A stretch of DNA of 16,664 nucleotides, taken from assembly GCA_016285335.1 (NCBI GenBank), contig JAEEQO010000046.1, forward strand, positions 1 through 16,664, read 5' to 3'. This DNA is from Victivallales bacterium (GTDB lineage Bacteria; Verrucomicrobiota; Lentisphaeria; Victivallales; UBA1829). Below, piece after piece: positions 1 to 7,362 of the stretch. The notes below the pieces were generated by a model, which did not search any database, was not told where the DNA came from, and saw nothing but the letters and a program-made list of their open reading frames with translations. Positions within the stretch are counted from its first letter, which is position 1; the number at the start of each line of letters is the position of its first letter. Both the position numbers and the translations under genes were made by a program.

Positions 1-283
1 GACTGGCGGAAAACGGCGGCGCGCCGATCTGGCGGGTCTCGGGACCCGGCTGCGGGAGTTTCCGCGCCAGATCCGAAAGCAGATGCTGGAAATTGACTTT
101 CATGGTCCGCAGCACTTCGACCGCGATCCCTTCGTTCAGCGTGCAGATACCGCGCAGAAGATGCTCCACGGAGACGCAGTCGTGGTTCGACCGTTCCGCT
201 TCCTTCTGCGCCAGGCCGAGCGACTGGCGCGCCCTCGGCGTAAACCGCTTCAATGCGGCATTGACTTCTTCCTGTTCCGACAT
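1..283 (-). CDS. ClpC-like Clp ATPase, N-terminal fragment
   Basis: Only the first 94 codons are inside the window; the gene continues past the left edge. The protein starts MSEQEEVNAALKRFTPRARQ and runs into SLGLAQKEAERSNHD...VSVEHLLRGI. This is the typical start of a Clp repeat (Clp_N) domain as found in ClpC: the FTxRARxxLxLAQxEA helix and the EHLLxGI helix. In ClpC this domain binds adaptors and substrates for the AAA+ unfoldase that feeds ClpP in the cytoplasm. The start at 283 has a good ribosome site (AGGGAG, on the minus strand at about 292-297) eight bases upstream. No AAA+ module is visible, so a short Clp_N-only protein remains possible, although a full clpC is more likely. Confidence 0.75.
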   Translation of the reverse strand, partial: MSEQEEVNAALKRFTPRARQSLGLAQKEAERSNHDCVSVEHLLRGICTLNEGIAVEVLRTMKVNFQHLLSDLARKLPQPGPETRQIGAPPFSAS

Positions 284-330
284 GTCTTTTTCTCCCTGCT
301 GTTGCTTTTACGATTCTTTTTAGAAAATAC

Positions 331-350
331 GGGACGCGTCGCCGCGTCCC
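331..350 (-). terminator. Perfect hairpin between two minus-strand genes
   Basis: GGGACGCG, a four-base loop, then CGCGTCCC form a perfect 8 bp stem. On the minus strand it is followed by GTATTTTCT, a poor T-tract. It lies about 100 bases after the stop of the 449-1306 gene and about 50 bases before the ClpC-like start, so it may terminate the former. The weak T-tract keeps confidence low. Confidence 0.35.
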
Positions 351-448
351 TGTCTGTGCTTTTTCCGCGCGGCGTTCGCCACGCGTCTCCGTCCGGGCAT
401 CGCCGCGTCCATTATCCGCGGCAAAGTCCCGTGCGGACGGAGCAAGGA

Positions 449-1306
449 TCACTTCGTGATGAAGTAGTTCGGATTCTCCGAGGTGTATTCTCCGAGCGTA
501 TCCGCGTTGACGAAGAAAAACATGAGGTCAAACGCGTCGGAGAGGTCCTTCGGAGCGGAATCCTTCTGCATGTCGAAATTCTCGCCGGCGGAGCTGACGC
601 AGTCGATGATGGCGCACACGCGGCTGTGCTTCAGCATGTCCTGTTCGACGTAAGGAAGACCGTTGTCGCACAGGAGGATCATGTTGTTCTTGCCCGTGGC
701 GGTGTTCTTGCGGGTGAGAAACGTGATCTTCTTGAGGTCGGCGACCGAGCTGGGCAGCCCCACGAAATTGACCACGATGTCGACCTTGTCGTAGACCTGG
801 TCGAGCGTCTTCTTCATGATGGTGGCGTCAGTCGGATCCTCGATCACGGTGTTCGTCTCGCCGGTCTTTTTGTCGACGACCTCCTTGGCCTCGCCCACGA
901 TGAGCACGTCCCCGCAGGAAACACCCTTCTCGGAAAGGCGCTTCTGTATTTCGTCGAGCACGAAATGGGAATCGGAGTCGGAATTGTTGTAGGACTCCTC
1001 GTCGATCAGGAATGCGGCGGAACCGTCCTCGGGGAAACGTTCCGCGATGTAGGTGGCCGCCTTTTCGGCCTTGGCCATGAGGAACGTGCGGGCGTTCCGG
1101 TCAAGGCGCTTGTCCTCGGATTTCGTGCCGGACACGAAGAAGCTGGCGGCGAACGCTCCGAACACCACGACGAAGCCGAGGATCATGACGAGACGGGCGA
1201 TGGATTTCGTGTTCAGGTTCTTGATGCCCCAGACCATGACGATAAAGCCCACGGCCATCACGATGTAGACGATCAGGACCGGGAGTTCGATGTTTGCCAG
1301 AATCAT
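449..1306 (-). CDS. Two-helix membrane protein, function unknown
   Basis: I do not recognise this 285-residue protein. It starts MILANIELPVLIVYIVMAVG and has two hydrophobic segments, at about residues 7-28 and 37-59, with an NLNTKS turn between them. About 220 polar residues follow. This soluble part alternates short beta-like stretches (FLIDEES, CGDVLIVGE, VDIVVNFVGLP, NNMILLCDNG, VCAIIDCVSS) with helices, suggesting an alpha/beta fold, but no catalytic motif stands out. The start at 1306 is preferred over an in-frame ATG at 1342 because AAGGAG lies about seven bases upstream of it. A TTGAAA/TATATT promoter lies about 75 bases upstream, so it is probably transcribed alone or together with the ClpC-like gene. 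Codon use matches the neighbours. Confidence 0.8.
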   Translation of the reverse strand: MILANIELPVLIVYIVMAVGFIVMVWGIKNLNTKSIARLVMILGFVVVFGAFAASFFVSGTKSEDKRLDRNARTFLMAKAEKAATYIAERFPEDGSAAFLIDEESYNNSDSDSHFVLDEIQKRLSEKGVSCGDVLIVGEAKEVVDKKTGETNTVIEDPTDATIMKKTLDQVYDKVDIVVNFVGLPSSVADLKKITFLTRKNTATGKNNMILLCDNGLPYVEQDMLKHSRVCAIIDCVSSAGENFDMQKDSAPKDLSDAFDLMFFFVNADTLGEYTSENPNYFITK

Positions 1307-1384
1307 TTGTCTTGCTCCTTTGCGACAGTTTTCCGGGCGCACACATGGTCGCGCGCCCTTTTAGTTTGAAAAATTCACATGAGC

Positions 1385-1412
1385 AATATATCATACTTTT
1401 GGCCGCTTTCAA
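1385..1412 (-). promoter_or_regulatory. Promoter for the 449-1306 gene
   Basis: On the minus strand TTGAAA (1407-1412) and TATATT (1385-1390) are separated by 16 bp. The predicted transcript start is near 1378, giving a leader of about 70 bases. The same -10 form occurs at several other genes in this window. Confidence 0.65.
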
Positions 1413-1635
1413 CCTCTTTTCCCGTTTTTCTCCGTAAAAAAGATGTTTCCATGCCGTTTTTACCCTGTTCCCGTATGAAATGATTGCCCACGGCACGATG
1501 GACGGCTGCCGGCGGAACGCACGTCCGCCCCCGCTGCCGGCGACGCCGAGGTTCCGACGGGATCGAACGGGCCGCAGGAACGGTTTTCCATCATCGGATC
1601 CGTGCATTTTCTCCGGCCTTTTTTCCGTTTTCGGA
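1413..1635. other. Intergenic region with small inverted repeats, no gene
   Basis: This is the core of the divergent region between the membrane protein and manB. It holds a direct repeat of GCTGCCGGCG (1505-1514 and 1533-1542) and a perfect stem of GGCGGA (1511-1516) with TCCGCC (1524-1529). A weaker GTTCC/GGAAC pair lies near 1552-1581. An 86-codon open frame (1480-1740, +) spans the manB promoter and has no ribosome site or family resemblance, so I do not call it. I see no recognisable RNA class. Confidence 0.4.
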
Positions 1636-1664
1636 TTGACTTTCCGCGCTTCGCGTGTTATCTT
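1636..1664 (+). promoter_or_regulatory. Promoter for manB
   Basis: TTGACT (1636-1641) and TATCTT (1659-1664) are spaced by exactly 17 bp. Transcription would start near 1671 and leave a leader of about 80 bases before the manB start at 1752. Confidence 0.65.
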
Positions 1665-1751
1665 TATGTATTTTGGAAATCCGGTATGCGCGGCATTTAC
1701 CGCGCCGGACGTTTCCAAGCACACAACCAACCATTTCTGAGGAGCAGGACC

Positions 1752-3077
1752 ATGTCTGGTATATTCAAGGCCTACGACATCCGGGGCATCTATCCGGAGC
1801 AGATCGACGCGGAACTCGCGGAGAAGATCGGGCGCGCATTCGTCGTCTTCACCAACGCGAAGAAGATCGTCGTGGGACGCGACATGCGGCCGCACTCCCA
1901 GCCGCTTTTCGAGGGACTCACCCGCGGCATCATGAAACAGGGCGCGGACGTCGTCGACATCGGCCTGTGCTCGACCCCGATGTCCTACCATGCCAACGGA
2001 TTCCTCGGCGCGGACGGCAGCGTGATGATCACGGCGTCGCACAATCCGGGCGAATGGAACGGCTTCAAGCTCTGCAAGGCGCAGGCCGTGCCGATCAGCG
2101 GCGATACCGGCATCGCGGACATCCAGATGCTGGTCGAGGCGGACAATTTCCACGCCGCCGAAAAACAGGGCACGATGACGCAGTACGACATCGCCCCCGA
2201 ATACACGAGATTCCTGCGTTCCTACGCGAAGATGGACCGCAAGCTCAAAGTCGTGGTGGACTACGCCAATGCCATGGGCCTCTACGAGTTCGCCGGCATC
2301 AAGGACTTCTTCGAGGTCGTCCCCCTGTACGACACGCTCGACGGCACGTTCCCGAACCACCTCGCCAACCCGCTTCAGCTCGACACGCTCGACGCCATCC
2401 GCAAGAAAGTCGTCGAGGTCGGAGCCGACTTCGGCGCGGCGTTCGACGGCGACGCCGACCGCTGCGGATTCATCGACGACCAGGGCCAGATCATCCCGAT
2501 GGACCTTTTCACCGCGCTGATCGCCATGGACATCCTCGGCGAACCCGGCTGCGGCCGCGCCACCATCCTGTATGACCTCCGCAGCAGCTGGGCCGTCCGC
2601 GAAGCCATCCGCGACCACGGCGGCAAACCGAGCATGTCCCGCGTGGGCCACGCGTTCATCAAGAACCAGATGCGCAAGGAAAACGCGGTCATGGCGGGCG
2701 AACTCTCCGGCCACTACTATTTCCGCGAAAACTACGTGGCGGAATCCCAGGGCCTCGCGATCATCAAGCTCGCGAACCTGATCTGCAAGTCCGGCAAACA
2801 TGTCAGCGAGCTCGTGAAGCCGCTGAAAAAATACTACCAGAGCGGCGAGATCAATTCCAAGGTCCCCGATGTGAAGCCCATCCTCGACAAGATCCGCGCC
2901 AAATACGCCGACGGCCGCATGTTCGAGCTCGACGGCATCAGCGTGGAATATTCCGACTGGTGGTTCAACCTCCGCGCGTCCAATACCGAGCCGCTGCTCC
3001 GCCTTATCGTGGAGGCCAAGGACAAGGCCACGATGGAAGCCAAGCGCGACGAAATCCTCGCCGTGATCCGCTCCTGA
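1752..3077 (+). CDS. manB: Phosphomannomutase/phosphoglucomutase
   Basis: This 441-residue enzyme belongs to the alpha-D-phosphohexomutase family and resembles E. coli ManB/CpsG. It should interconvert mannose-6-phosphate and mannose-1-phosphate, and possibly the glucose equivalents, supplying GDP-mannose or other sugar nucleotides for envelope polysaccharides. The four family signatures are present in order: the catalytic phosphoserine loop TASHNPG (Ser96), the magnesium loop DGDADR (232-237), the sugar-binding loop GELSG (316-320) and the phosphate-binding loop RASNTEP (408-414). PISGDTG after the active site and GEINSK near the C terminus also match the ManB subgroup. The ATG at 1752 is chosen because GAGGAGCAGG lies just upstream and the protein begins at the conserved FKAYDIRGIYP. 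A 50-residue upstream extension would run through the promoter leader. The gene has its own promoter and terminator. Preference for mannose over glucose cannot be decided from sequence. Confidence 0.93.
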   Translation: MSGIFKAYDIRGIYPEQIDAELAEKIGRAFVVFTNAKKIVVGRDMRPHSQPLFEGLTRGIMKQGADVVDIGLCSTPMSYHANGFLGADGSVMITASHNPGEWNGFKLCKAQAVPISGDTGIADIQMLVEADNFHAAEKQGTMTQYDIAPEYTRFLRSYAKMDRKLKVVVDYANAMGLYEFAGIKDFFEVVPLYDTLDGTFPNHLANPLQLDTLDAIRKKVVEVGADFGAAFDGDADRCGFIDDQGQIIPMDLFTALIAMDILGEPGCGRATILYDLRSSWAVREAIRDHGGKPSMSRVGHAFIKNQMRKENAVMAGELSGHYYFRENYVAESQGLAIIKLANLICKSGKHVSELVKPLKKYYQSGEINSKVPDVKPILDKIRAKYADGRMFELDGISVEYSDWWFNLRASNTEPLLRLIVEAKDKATMEAKRDEILAVIRS

Positions 3078-3107
3078 GCAACACAGCAAATCTTATGCGC
3101 CAGTTAT

Positions 3108-3140
3108 ACCGGGATCAGTCAACATGGTCCCGGTTTTTTT
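3108..3140 (+). terminator. Intrinsic terminator of manB
   Basis: ACCGGGA (3108-3114) pairs with TCCCGGT (3128-3134) and is followed directly by a run of seven T (3134-3140). It lies 30 bases after the manB stop. The minus strand has no matching T-tract, so it acts only in the manB direction. Confidence 0.85.
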
Positions 3141-3165
3141 GTACGGTGAATGAGGCGAAAGAAGT

Positions 3166-4383
3166 TTAAGCGAGGGAATCGAGCAGCTTCGAGACCTTGT
3201 CCACGCCGGGGAAATCGCGGAACAGGAATCCGTGCGTCCGGAAATAATCGCTTGCTTCGAGGCGTTCCTTCAGCACGCCGTCCTTTTTCAGCAGGGCGCG
3301 GTCGACGCCAAGCAGAAGCCCGCCTGCCGGGTTCTCCTCGCACCAGCGCAGACGCTGTTCCAGCTGGGCCGCATGCCAGCGGTGGAACAGCTCCATCGGG
3401 AATTCCGCGCCGGATTCCGCGCGGAAGATGAAGTCGGGGAACAGCAGCGCCTGTCCGCCGAGCGGGATCCAGCCCGGCATGTCGTCGAGTGTCCAGCCGG
3501 TGTTCGAGGTGCGGAAGAGGTCGGTAAACATGCGGATCTCCTCCGGCTGGTAGGCGGTGAAGTTGGAATAATGGCTCACGAGACCGCTGGATTCATCCAG
3601 TTTGAGCTTACGGAAACGGTCCTTCCACTTCACCTCGGCGGCGATGCTCCACTGCGGCAGCAGGCAGACGGCAGGGAAGAACGATGCGATCTGAAGTCCG
3701 TACGTGGCGCTGTGCTCCAGCACGCTCGCCGGACCGTCGACCGTGAGGCGGATCTCGTCCTTGCCGGTCATTTCCGCGGAGAAAAGCAGGCGGAAGAACT
3801 TCATGTATTTGAAGAGGCGGCGCAGGGCGGCGGGCTCCTCCTTCGCGGAAATCGTCACGGTCATTTTCGAGGCGAACAGCAGCAGCGACTGCACCAGCGA
3901 GACGTTGTAGCGTTCCGGCACCTCGCGGACCAGCATTTTTTTCATAGGCAGCAGGCGTTCGCACTCCGGCAGGTCGCAGAATATCCCCTGCCCGAACGTC
4001 TCGGGCGCGGCCGGGACCGAAGCGAACACGGCAGCGCGGACGTCGTCCATGTTTTCCGGCGCGTTTCCGGAACGCAGGAGCGCGGCGGTCCCCCGGAAAA
4101 GCCCGACGCGGGCGGCGGGATAGTCGCAGTCGGCGGGCAGGGAGAATTCGGCGCGGTCGCGGACGGTCTTGTGCAGGCCCCCGGCGAGCTTTTTGTCCGT
4201 GATCCCGGCGGCGAGCGCGGTCGCGGCCTCGTCGAGCTCGGCGGCAGTCGCCCCCGTGCCTTCGGCATAGAGCTGCACCAGATCACTTGCATAGCGCAGG
4301 ATCTCCGGGTCGTCCACGCGGACGAACTGCGGTTTCACGGCGTCGCCGGACAGCCGGGCGCGAATGAGGTCCTTCGTCAGCAT
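3166..4383 (-). CDS. DUF790/Bax1-like nuclease, partner of XPB
   Basis: The 405-residue protein starts MLTKDLIRARLSGDAVKPQF and matches the DUF790 family (COG3372). Its archaeal member Bax1 is a nuclease that binds the XPB helicase and is proposed to act in nucleotide excision repair. Family-like features are the N-terminal helical part ending near KKMLVREVPERYNVSLVQSLL, and a C-terminal endonuclease-like core with FPDF (Asp317) and MELFHRWHAAQLEQRL (Glu331). The Asp...Glu spacing fits a PD-(D/E)XK-type site. I recall family members as having a GFW-type sequence and a Lys where this protein has FHRW and Arg344. The gene overlaps the end of the helicase gene by one base (TGATG) and has GGAGG eight bases upstream, so the two are probably translationally coupled. 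The assignment is strong because the helicase neighbour matches. The precise cleavage activity is inferred. Confidence 0.85.
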   Translation of the reverse strand: MLTKDLIRARLSGDAVKPQFVRVDDPEILRYASDLVQLYAEGTGATAAELDEAATALAAGITDKKLAGGLHKTVRDRAEFSLPADCDYPAARVGLFRGTAALLRSGNAPENMDDVRAAVFASVPAAPETFGQGIFCDLPECERLLPMKKMLVREVPERYNVSLVQSLLLFASKMTVTISAKEEPAALRRLFKYMKFFRLLFSAEMTGKDEIRLTVDGPASVLEHSATYGLQIASFFPAVCLLPQWSIAAEVKWKDRFRKLKLDESSGLVSHYSNFTAYQPEEIRMFTDLFRTSNTGWTLDDMPGWIPLGGQALLFPDFIFRAESGAEFPMELFHRWHAAQLEQRLRWCEENPAGGLLLGVDRALLKKDGVLKERLEASDYFRTHGFLFRDFPGVDKVSKLLDSLA

Positions 4384-5771
4384 CAGTAGGGCCTCCGGGA
4401 ATATGCGCTGTTCTTGCGGCGGCGGTCGCTCACGTTCATCTCGCTGGTGCCGTCGCTCACGAGCTCGTACAGCACGGCCTCCTTGCCCTCCACGCGGCGC
4501 AGGATGCGGCCGAGGCGCTGGACGTGTTCGCGCGTGCAGCCGCTGCCGGACACCACGATGCCGATGTTCGCCTCGGGGACGTCCACGCCCTCGTTCAAAA
4601 CTTTGCTGGTAACGAGGACCGGATAGTCGCCCTGCCGGAACTTCTCCAGAAAGTCCTTGCGTTCGGCTGCCTTGGTCTTGTGGGTCAGCACGGGCAGGCA
4701 GAGCGTTTCGCCGATGCGGTACGCGGTGTCGTTGTCCGCCGTAAACACGATGGTGCGCGCGAACGGGTTTTCGCGGATGATGCGCCAGACTTCGCGGAGC
4801 TTGGCGGAGCCGCAGCGGGCGATGGCGCGCTGGCGCAGATACGCCTTGTACGCCTCGCGGCCTCCGGGACGGCGGGCGCAGAGCGCGATGAAGTCGCTCC
4901 AGCCGGAACCGTCCTGGAAGCGGATGCCGTTGGCGCGCAGGAACGCCACGTATTTGTCGTGAGCGGCGGCGTATTCGGCGGACTCCTCGGGAGTAAGGCC
5001 GAGTCGGATGCGGACGGTGCGGTAGGGCGACAGCACGCCGCCCTCCAGGTCGTTGATCTCGGTGCGGTAGACGGGCTGCCCGAGCAGTTCGCACATGAGG
5101 GGGAACGTGTCGCCGGTATCCGGCGTGGCGGAGAGCCCGAGGCGGTACGGCGCGAGGCAGAGCGAGGCGGAAAGGCGGTTCACCTCGCCGGGAAGGTGGT
5201 GGCATTCGTCGTAGATCGCGAGGCCGAACCGGTCGCCGATCTGCGGCATGCGGAGCACGGCGGAATCGTAGGTGCTGACCGTGATCTGGCGGACGTCGCT
5301 GCTGCCGCCGCCGAGCATGCCGACCGGGACCTCGAACGCGCGTTCGAGCTGGGACGCCCACTGATGCAGCAGGTCGATCGTCGGCACGACGACGAGCGTG
5401 GACCGCCTCACGGCCGCGATTGCCAGAAATGCGAGAAATGTCTTGCCGGAGCCCGTCGGCATCGCCACGATGCCGCGGCATTTGGCGGCGAGCCAGGCGG
5501 ACAGCGCCGCGTTCTGGTGGGGCATCGGCGTGAACTTGGTGCGGAGCGGAGCGCCGAACACGGTGTAATTGCGGGCGCGGTCGTCGGGACGGATCCCGGC
5601 GGCGTACAGACGGCGCATGACGGATTCGTAGCGATACGCCTCGGCACGCCACGCCCCGATGCGCGGATCGAGTTTAACGAGGTCGGAGACGGCTTCCGCC
5701 GCCTCGGGGGAACCTTCCAGCACGAGCGTGCCCTCGTCAAATCGCAGGAGACAGCCTTGATCTTCGCTCAT
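4383..5771 (-). CDS. XPB-like superfamily 2 DNA helicase
   Basis: This 462-residue protein aligns along its whole length, from memory, with archaeal XPB. A short N-terminal domain (about 1-80) is of the damage-recognition type. Helicase domain 1 has TGSGKT (106-111, Lys110), the DEAD-box variant DECHH (188-192) and SAT (214-216). A thumb-like insert follows (EYAAAHDKYVAFLRANGI). Helicase domain 2 has TRTIVF-like strands, LNEGVDVPEANIG, VSGSG and QRLGRILR (418-425). It ends with RRRKNSAY, as archaeal XPB does. XPB translocates on and opens DNA using ATP. Here it should work with the downstream Bax1-like nuclease. The start at 5771 has GGGAG eight bases upstream. The RED motif expected after SAT is replaced by D-T-G-D (218-221). 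No promoter is visible in the 35 bases between the upstream terminator and the start, so expression may depend on read-through from tyrS. Confidence 0.9.
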   Translation of the reverse strand: MSEDQGCLLRFDEGTLVLEGSPEAAEAVSDLVKLDPRIGAWRAEAYRYESVMRRLYAAGIRPDDRARNYTVFGAPLRTKFTPMPHQNAALSAWLAAKCRGIVAMPTGSGKTFLAFLAIAAVRRSTLVVVPTIDLLHQWASQLERAFEVPVGMLGGGSSDVRQITVSTYDSAVLRMPQIGDRFGLAIYDECHHLPGEVNRLSASLCLAPYRLGLSATPDTGDTFPLMCELLGQPVYRTEINDLEGGVLSPYRTVRIRLGLTPEESAEYAAAHDKYVAFLRANGIRFQDGSGWSDFIALCARRPGGREAYKAYLRQRAIARCGSAKLREVWRIIRENPFARTIVFTADNDTAYRIGETLCLPVLTHKTKAAERKDFLEKFRQGDYPVLVTSKVLNEGVDVPEANIGIVVSGSGCTREHVQRLGRILRRVEGKEAVLYELVSDGTSEMNVSDRRRKNSAYSRRPY

Positions 5772-5863
5772 GAGTTCGTCTCCCGGACGATCATTTCAAA
5801 GCACGAAAAAGGACCGCGCACGATGCTTCGTCCGTCCGTCGCCGGATGTATGAACGAAGCCAT
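5768..5863 (-). CDS. Possible 31-residue leader ORF before xpb
   Basis: On the minus strand AAAGGA is followed six bases later by an ATG (5863). It opens a 31-codon frame starting MASFIHPATDGRSIVRG and ending in a TGA that overlaps the helicase ATG as ATGA. The frame crosses the tyrS terminator hairpin, so ribosome occupancy could compete with hairpin formation. The AAAGGA lies in the hairpin's own stem, so it may be a chance match. No family is recognised. Low confidence as a real gene; it is listed because the ATGA coupling and ribosome site occur together. Confidence 0.25.
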   Translation of the reverse strand: MASFIHPATDGRSIVRGPFSCFEMIVRETNS

Positions 5864-5876
5864 GACGCGGTCCTTT
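5806..5876 (-). terminator. Long two-part hairpin terminator after tyrS
   Basis: AAAGGACCGCG (5808-5818) pairs perfectly with CGCGGTCCTTT (5866-5876), an 11 bp outer stem. Inside it GCTTCGT (5825-5831) pairs with ACGAAGC (5854-5860). On the minus strand the outer stem ends in a five-T run (5806-5810), and the structure begins about 25 bases after the tyrS stop. The long inner part is unusual for a simple terminator. Confidence 0.75.
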
Positions 5877-5901
5877 CGCTGTAAAAAACGGAAGCGGGGA
5901 C

Positions 5902-7188
5902 TTACTCCACGACGATCCGCTTGAGGTTCTTCTTGCCTGCTTTCAGGATCAGCGCGCCGTCGGTGAAGTCGGCGGCCGTGACCATGCGGTCGATCGTGGC
6001 AATGCGTTCGTCGCCGCAGTAGGCGCCTCCGCCCTGGATCAGGCGGCGTGCCTCGCTGTTCGTCTTGCAGAGGCCCGCCTGAACGAGGAGCGTGATGATG
6101 TTGACGCCCTCGGCGGGGAGTTCGAGCTTGAACGTCGGGAGGTCGGCGGCGGCCACGCGGCGGACCGCGGCAAGGTCGATCTTCGCGATCTCGCTGGTGG
6201 TCGGGATCGCGCCCGCTTCGTCGGCGAATCCGAACTTGGTGCCGGCGGCGCAGAAGACCTTTTCGGCCTCGGCCTTGCCGTGCGCGAGCGCGGTTGCCTC
6301 GTATGCGAGGATCTCCTTCGCGCGGTTGATGTTGCCGCCGGGGGCACAGAGGCGCCTGATCTCGTCGACCGGAAGCGCGGTGAACCCGAGCATGAGCTTT
6401 TCGACCTGCGAATCGTCGGTATTGCGCCAGAACTGGTAGTAGTCGAACGTACTGTAGCGGTTCGCATCGAGCCAGACGGCCTGCCCGTTGGACTTGCCGA
6501 ACTTGTTGCCGTCCTTGTCCATGAGAAGCGGCATGGTGAGGCCGTACACGGAATTCTGTTCCAGGCGGCGGACCAGTTCGGTGCCGCAGGTGATGTTGCC
6601 CCACTGGTCCTGTCCGCCGAGCTGAAGGCGGCAGCCGTGCGTACGGTAGAGGTGCAGGAAGTCGTACCCTTGCAGGATCATGTAATTGAATTCGAGGAAC
6701 GAGACGCCGACCTCGGAATTGAGGCGCATCTGGACGGATTCGGCCTGAAGCATGCGGTTCACGCTGAACTTGGAGCCGATGTCGCGCAGGAAGTCGAGGT
6801 ACAGCATGCCGGCGAACCAGTCGGCATTGTTCGTGAAGATCGCGTTGTCAACGGAAATGAAACGCTGGAGCTGCGCCTTCAGGCACTCCACGTTGTGCGC
6901 GACTTCCTCTTTCGACAGGATCGGGCGGGCAGTGGACTTGCCGGACGGGTCGCCGACGAGGGCGGTCGCGCCGCCGACGAGCACGATCGGGGTATGGCCG
7001 CACTTCTGCATGATGCGCATGGCCATGACGGGGAGCAGATGCCCCACGTGCAGGCTGTTGCCGGTGGGGTCGAATCCCACGTAGAAATGGACTTTTTCCT
7101 TGCCGAGAAGTTCGTGCAGTTCGGCCTCGGCCGTGCACTGGTAAATGAAGCCGCGTTCCCGCAGCACATCAAAAGCGTTCTGTTCCAT
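5902..7188 (-). CDS. tyrS: Tyrosyl-tRNA synthetase
   Basis: The 428-residue class I enzyme charges tRNA-Tyr with tyrosine in the cytoplasm. It begins MEQNAFDVLRERGFIYQCT. It carries the HIGH motif as HVGH (47-50) within FYVGFDPTGNSLHVGHL, the tyrosine pocket region with GGQDQWGN, and the KMSKS loop as KFGKS (229-233), a form normal for bacterial TyrRS. An S4-type RNA-binding domain closes the protein (GLCKTNSEARRLIQGGGAY, then DGALILKAGKK). Length is typical. The start at 7188 is preferred over 7227 because AAAGGA lies seven bases upstream and the family starts there. The promoter leader is only about 35 bases, too short for a T-box. The gene ends in a strong hairpin terminator. Confidence 0.96.
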   Translation of the reverse strand: MEQNAFDVLRERGFIYQCTAEAELHELLGKEKVHFYVGFDPTGNSLHVGHLLPVMAMRIMQKCGHTPIVLVGGATALVGDPSGKSTARPILSKEEVAHNVECLKAQLQRFISVDNAIFTNNADWFAGMLYLDFLRDIGSKFSVNRMLQAESVQMRLNSEVGVSFLEFNYMILQGYDFLHLYRTHGCRLQLGGQDQWGNITCGTELVRRLEQNSVYGLTMPLLMDKDGNKFGKSNGQAVWLDANRYSTFDYYQFWRNTDDSQVEKLMLGFTALPVDEIRRLCAPGGNINRAKEILAYEATALAHGKAEAEKVFCAAGTKFGFADEAGAIPTTSEIAKIDLAAVRRVAAADLPTFKLELPAEGVNIITLLVQAGLCKTNSEARRLIQGGGAYCGDERIATIDRMVTAADFTDGALILKAGKKNLKRIVVE

Positions 7189-7229
7189 AGTTTTTCCTTT
7201 CAAATCAAAAACAGCGGATATAATCAATT

Positions 7230-7258
7230 AATATAGCACGGATTTCCGCTTTCTGCAA
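7230..7258 (-). promoter_or_regulatory. Promoter for tyrS
   Basis: On the minus strand TTGCAG (7253-7258) and TATATT (7230-7235) are separated by 17 bp. Transcription would start near 7223, about 35 bases before the tyrS start codon. Confidence 0.6.
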
Positions 7259-7302
7259 TCCCGTTTTCCGGGTTCCGGGCAATATTTCCCGAAGCCCGCG
7301 GC

Positions 7303-7359
7303 AAAAAACGGTCCGCGAGGCGAAGTCGCCTGAAAGCGTTCCGGCACGCGAACGCGGAC
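7303..7359 (-). terminator. Branched terminator after the Nif3-family gene
   Basis: GTCCGCG (7311-7317) pairs with CGCGGAC (7353-7359) and encloses a perfect inner hairpin, AGGCGA-AG-TCGCCT (7318-7331). On the minus strand the outer stem is followed by CGTTTTTTG, with six T at 7303-7308. It starts four bases after the Nif3 stop codon and insulates the tyrS promoter from upstream transcription. Confidence 0.65.
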
Positions 7360-7362
7360 GCG

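Noticed and set aside
1480..1740. An 86-codon plus-strand frame upstream of manB
   Set aside because: It contains the manB promoter, lacks a ribosome site and has no family resemblance.
3232..4389. A 385-codon plus-strand frame antisense to the Bax1-like gene
   Set aside because: The composition is that of a GC-bias shadow, and the minus-strand DUF790 protein explains the region.
4524..5924. A 466-codon plus-strand frame antisense to the xpb-like gene
   Set aside because: The opposite strand has full XPB motifs; this frame has no ribosome site or recognisable family and runs into the tyrS terminator.
6490..6504. KFGKS in place of KMSKS in the tyrosyl-tRNA synthetase
   Set aside because: KFGKS/KFGKT is the usual form in bacterial TyrRS, so it is not an anomaly.
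7189..7229. A T-box or other riboswitch in the tyrS leader
   Set aside because: The predicted leader is only about 35 bases, too short for a T-box, and no stem or specifier loop is visible.
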